From NCBI GenBank assembly GCA_036250195.1, contig JAVHZZ010000005.1, positions 133,340,647 through 133,404,646 of the forward strand: DNA of 64,000 nt, given 5' to 3'. The stretch is from Mixophyes australis. Lineage: Eukaryota > Chordata > Amphibia > Anura > Limnodynastidae. The translations under genes and the position numbers were made by a program. Positions 63,986-64,000 of the stretch are shown in pieces. Each line of letters starts with the position of its first letter. Position 1 is the stretch's first letter. The notes under the pieces were generated by a model. That model did not search any database. It had not been told where the DNA came from and worked only from the letters and a program-made list of their open reading frames with translations.

Positions 63986-64000
63986 TATGCTCTAAGGGTG

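Noticed and set aside
1..64000. CRISPR arrays, operons or bacterial defence systems
   Set aside because: No spaced direct repeats or prokaryotic gene organisation; all coding signals are eukaryotic retroelements.

Overview
The window looks like intergenic or intronic DNA from a large, repeat-rich vertebrate genome, most likely an anuran amphibian. This is inferred from the mix of repeats: CR1 and L2 LINEs, L1/Tx1-type LINEs, a Penelope-like element, a DIRS element, Gmr1-like Ty3/Gypsy elements, class I endogenous retroviruses, and hAT, Harbinger-like and mariner-like MITEs. I found no host gene, tRNA, rRNA or CRISPR array. Essentially every long ORF belongs to a transposable element, and most are broken.

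Layout. (1) 1-13.2 kb is a Penelope-like element (PLE copy A, minus strand) split by three later LINEs: an L2-clade LINE (1-1821), a nearly complete CR1 (about 2058-6523, with ORF1 and an ORF2 broken only by one in-frame TGA), and an L1/Tx1-superfamily LINE (7521-12415) flanked by a perfect 18-bp target-site duplication (TSD). (2) 13.2-15.8 kb holds a 110-bp-arm inverted repeat, a second partial PLE copy (B) and (TA)n/(TG)n microsatellites. (3) 15.8-17.5 kb holds an unidentified DNA-transposon-like unit and an L2-tailed SINE. (4) 17885-36337 is one Ty3/Gypsy insertion (Gmr1-A, minus strand, TSD ATGTC). Its pol order is integrase before reverse transcriptase, and its capsid region resembles a SCAN domain. 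It was split by an 11.8-kb class I retrovirus (ERV-A, plus strand, 20224-32003), which itself contains a CR1 3' fragment and a DIRS element. (5) 36.3-38.3 kb is unassigned. (6) 38293-60914 is a second Gmr1-like insertion (Gmr1-B, minus strand, TSD ATAGG). Nested in it are a second copy of the retrovirus (ERV-B, minus strand, 38687-48884), hAT and palindromic MITEs, two LTR-type solo insertions, a Tx1-clade LINE (about 50716-56820) and an inverted Gmr1 LTR. (7) 61-64 kb holds a hAT-like palindrome, a 1.24-kb solo LTR (TSD CTTA), a CCGGGAG-rich palindromic MITE and a mariner-like MITE.

The clearest biological content is the insertion order, read from matching TSDs and from alignment between copies in the same window, and the Gmr1-type element with copia-like domain order, SCAN-like capsid and tRNA-Leu-type primer site, seen in two independent copies. 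I found no evidence of an undescribed host system. Family assignments come from recognised motifs and remembered family features, not from database searches.
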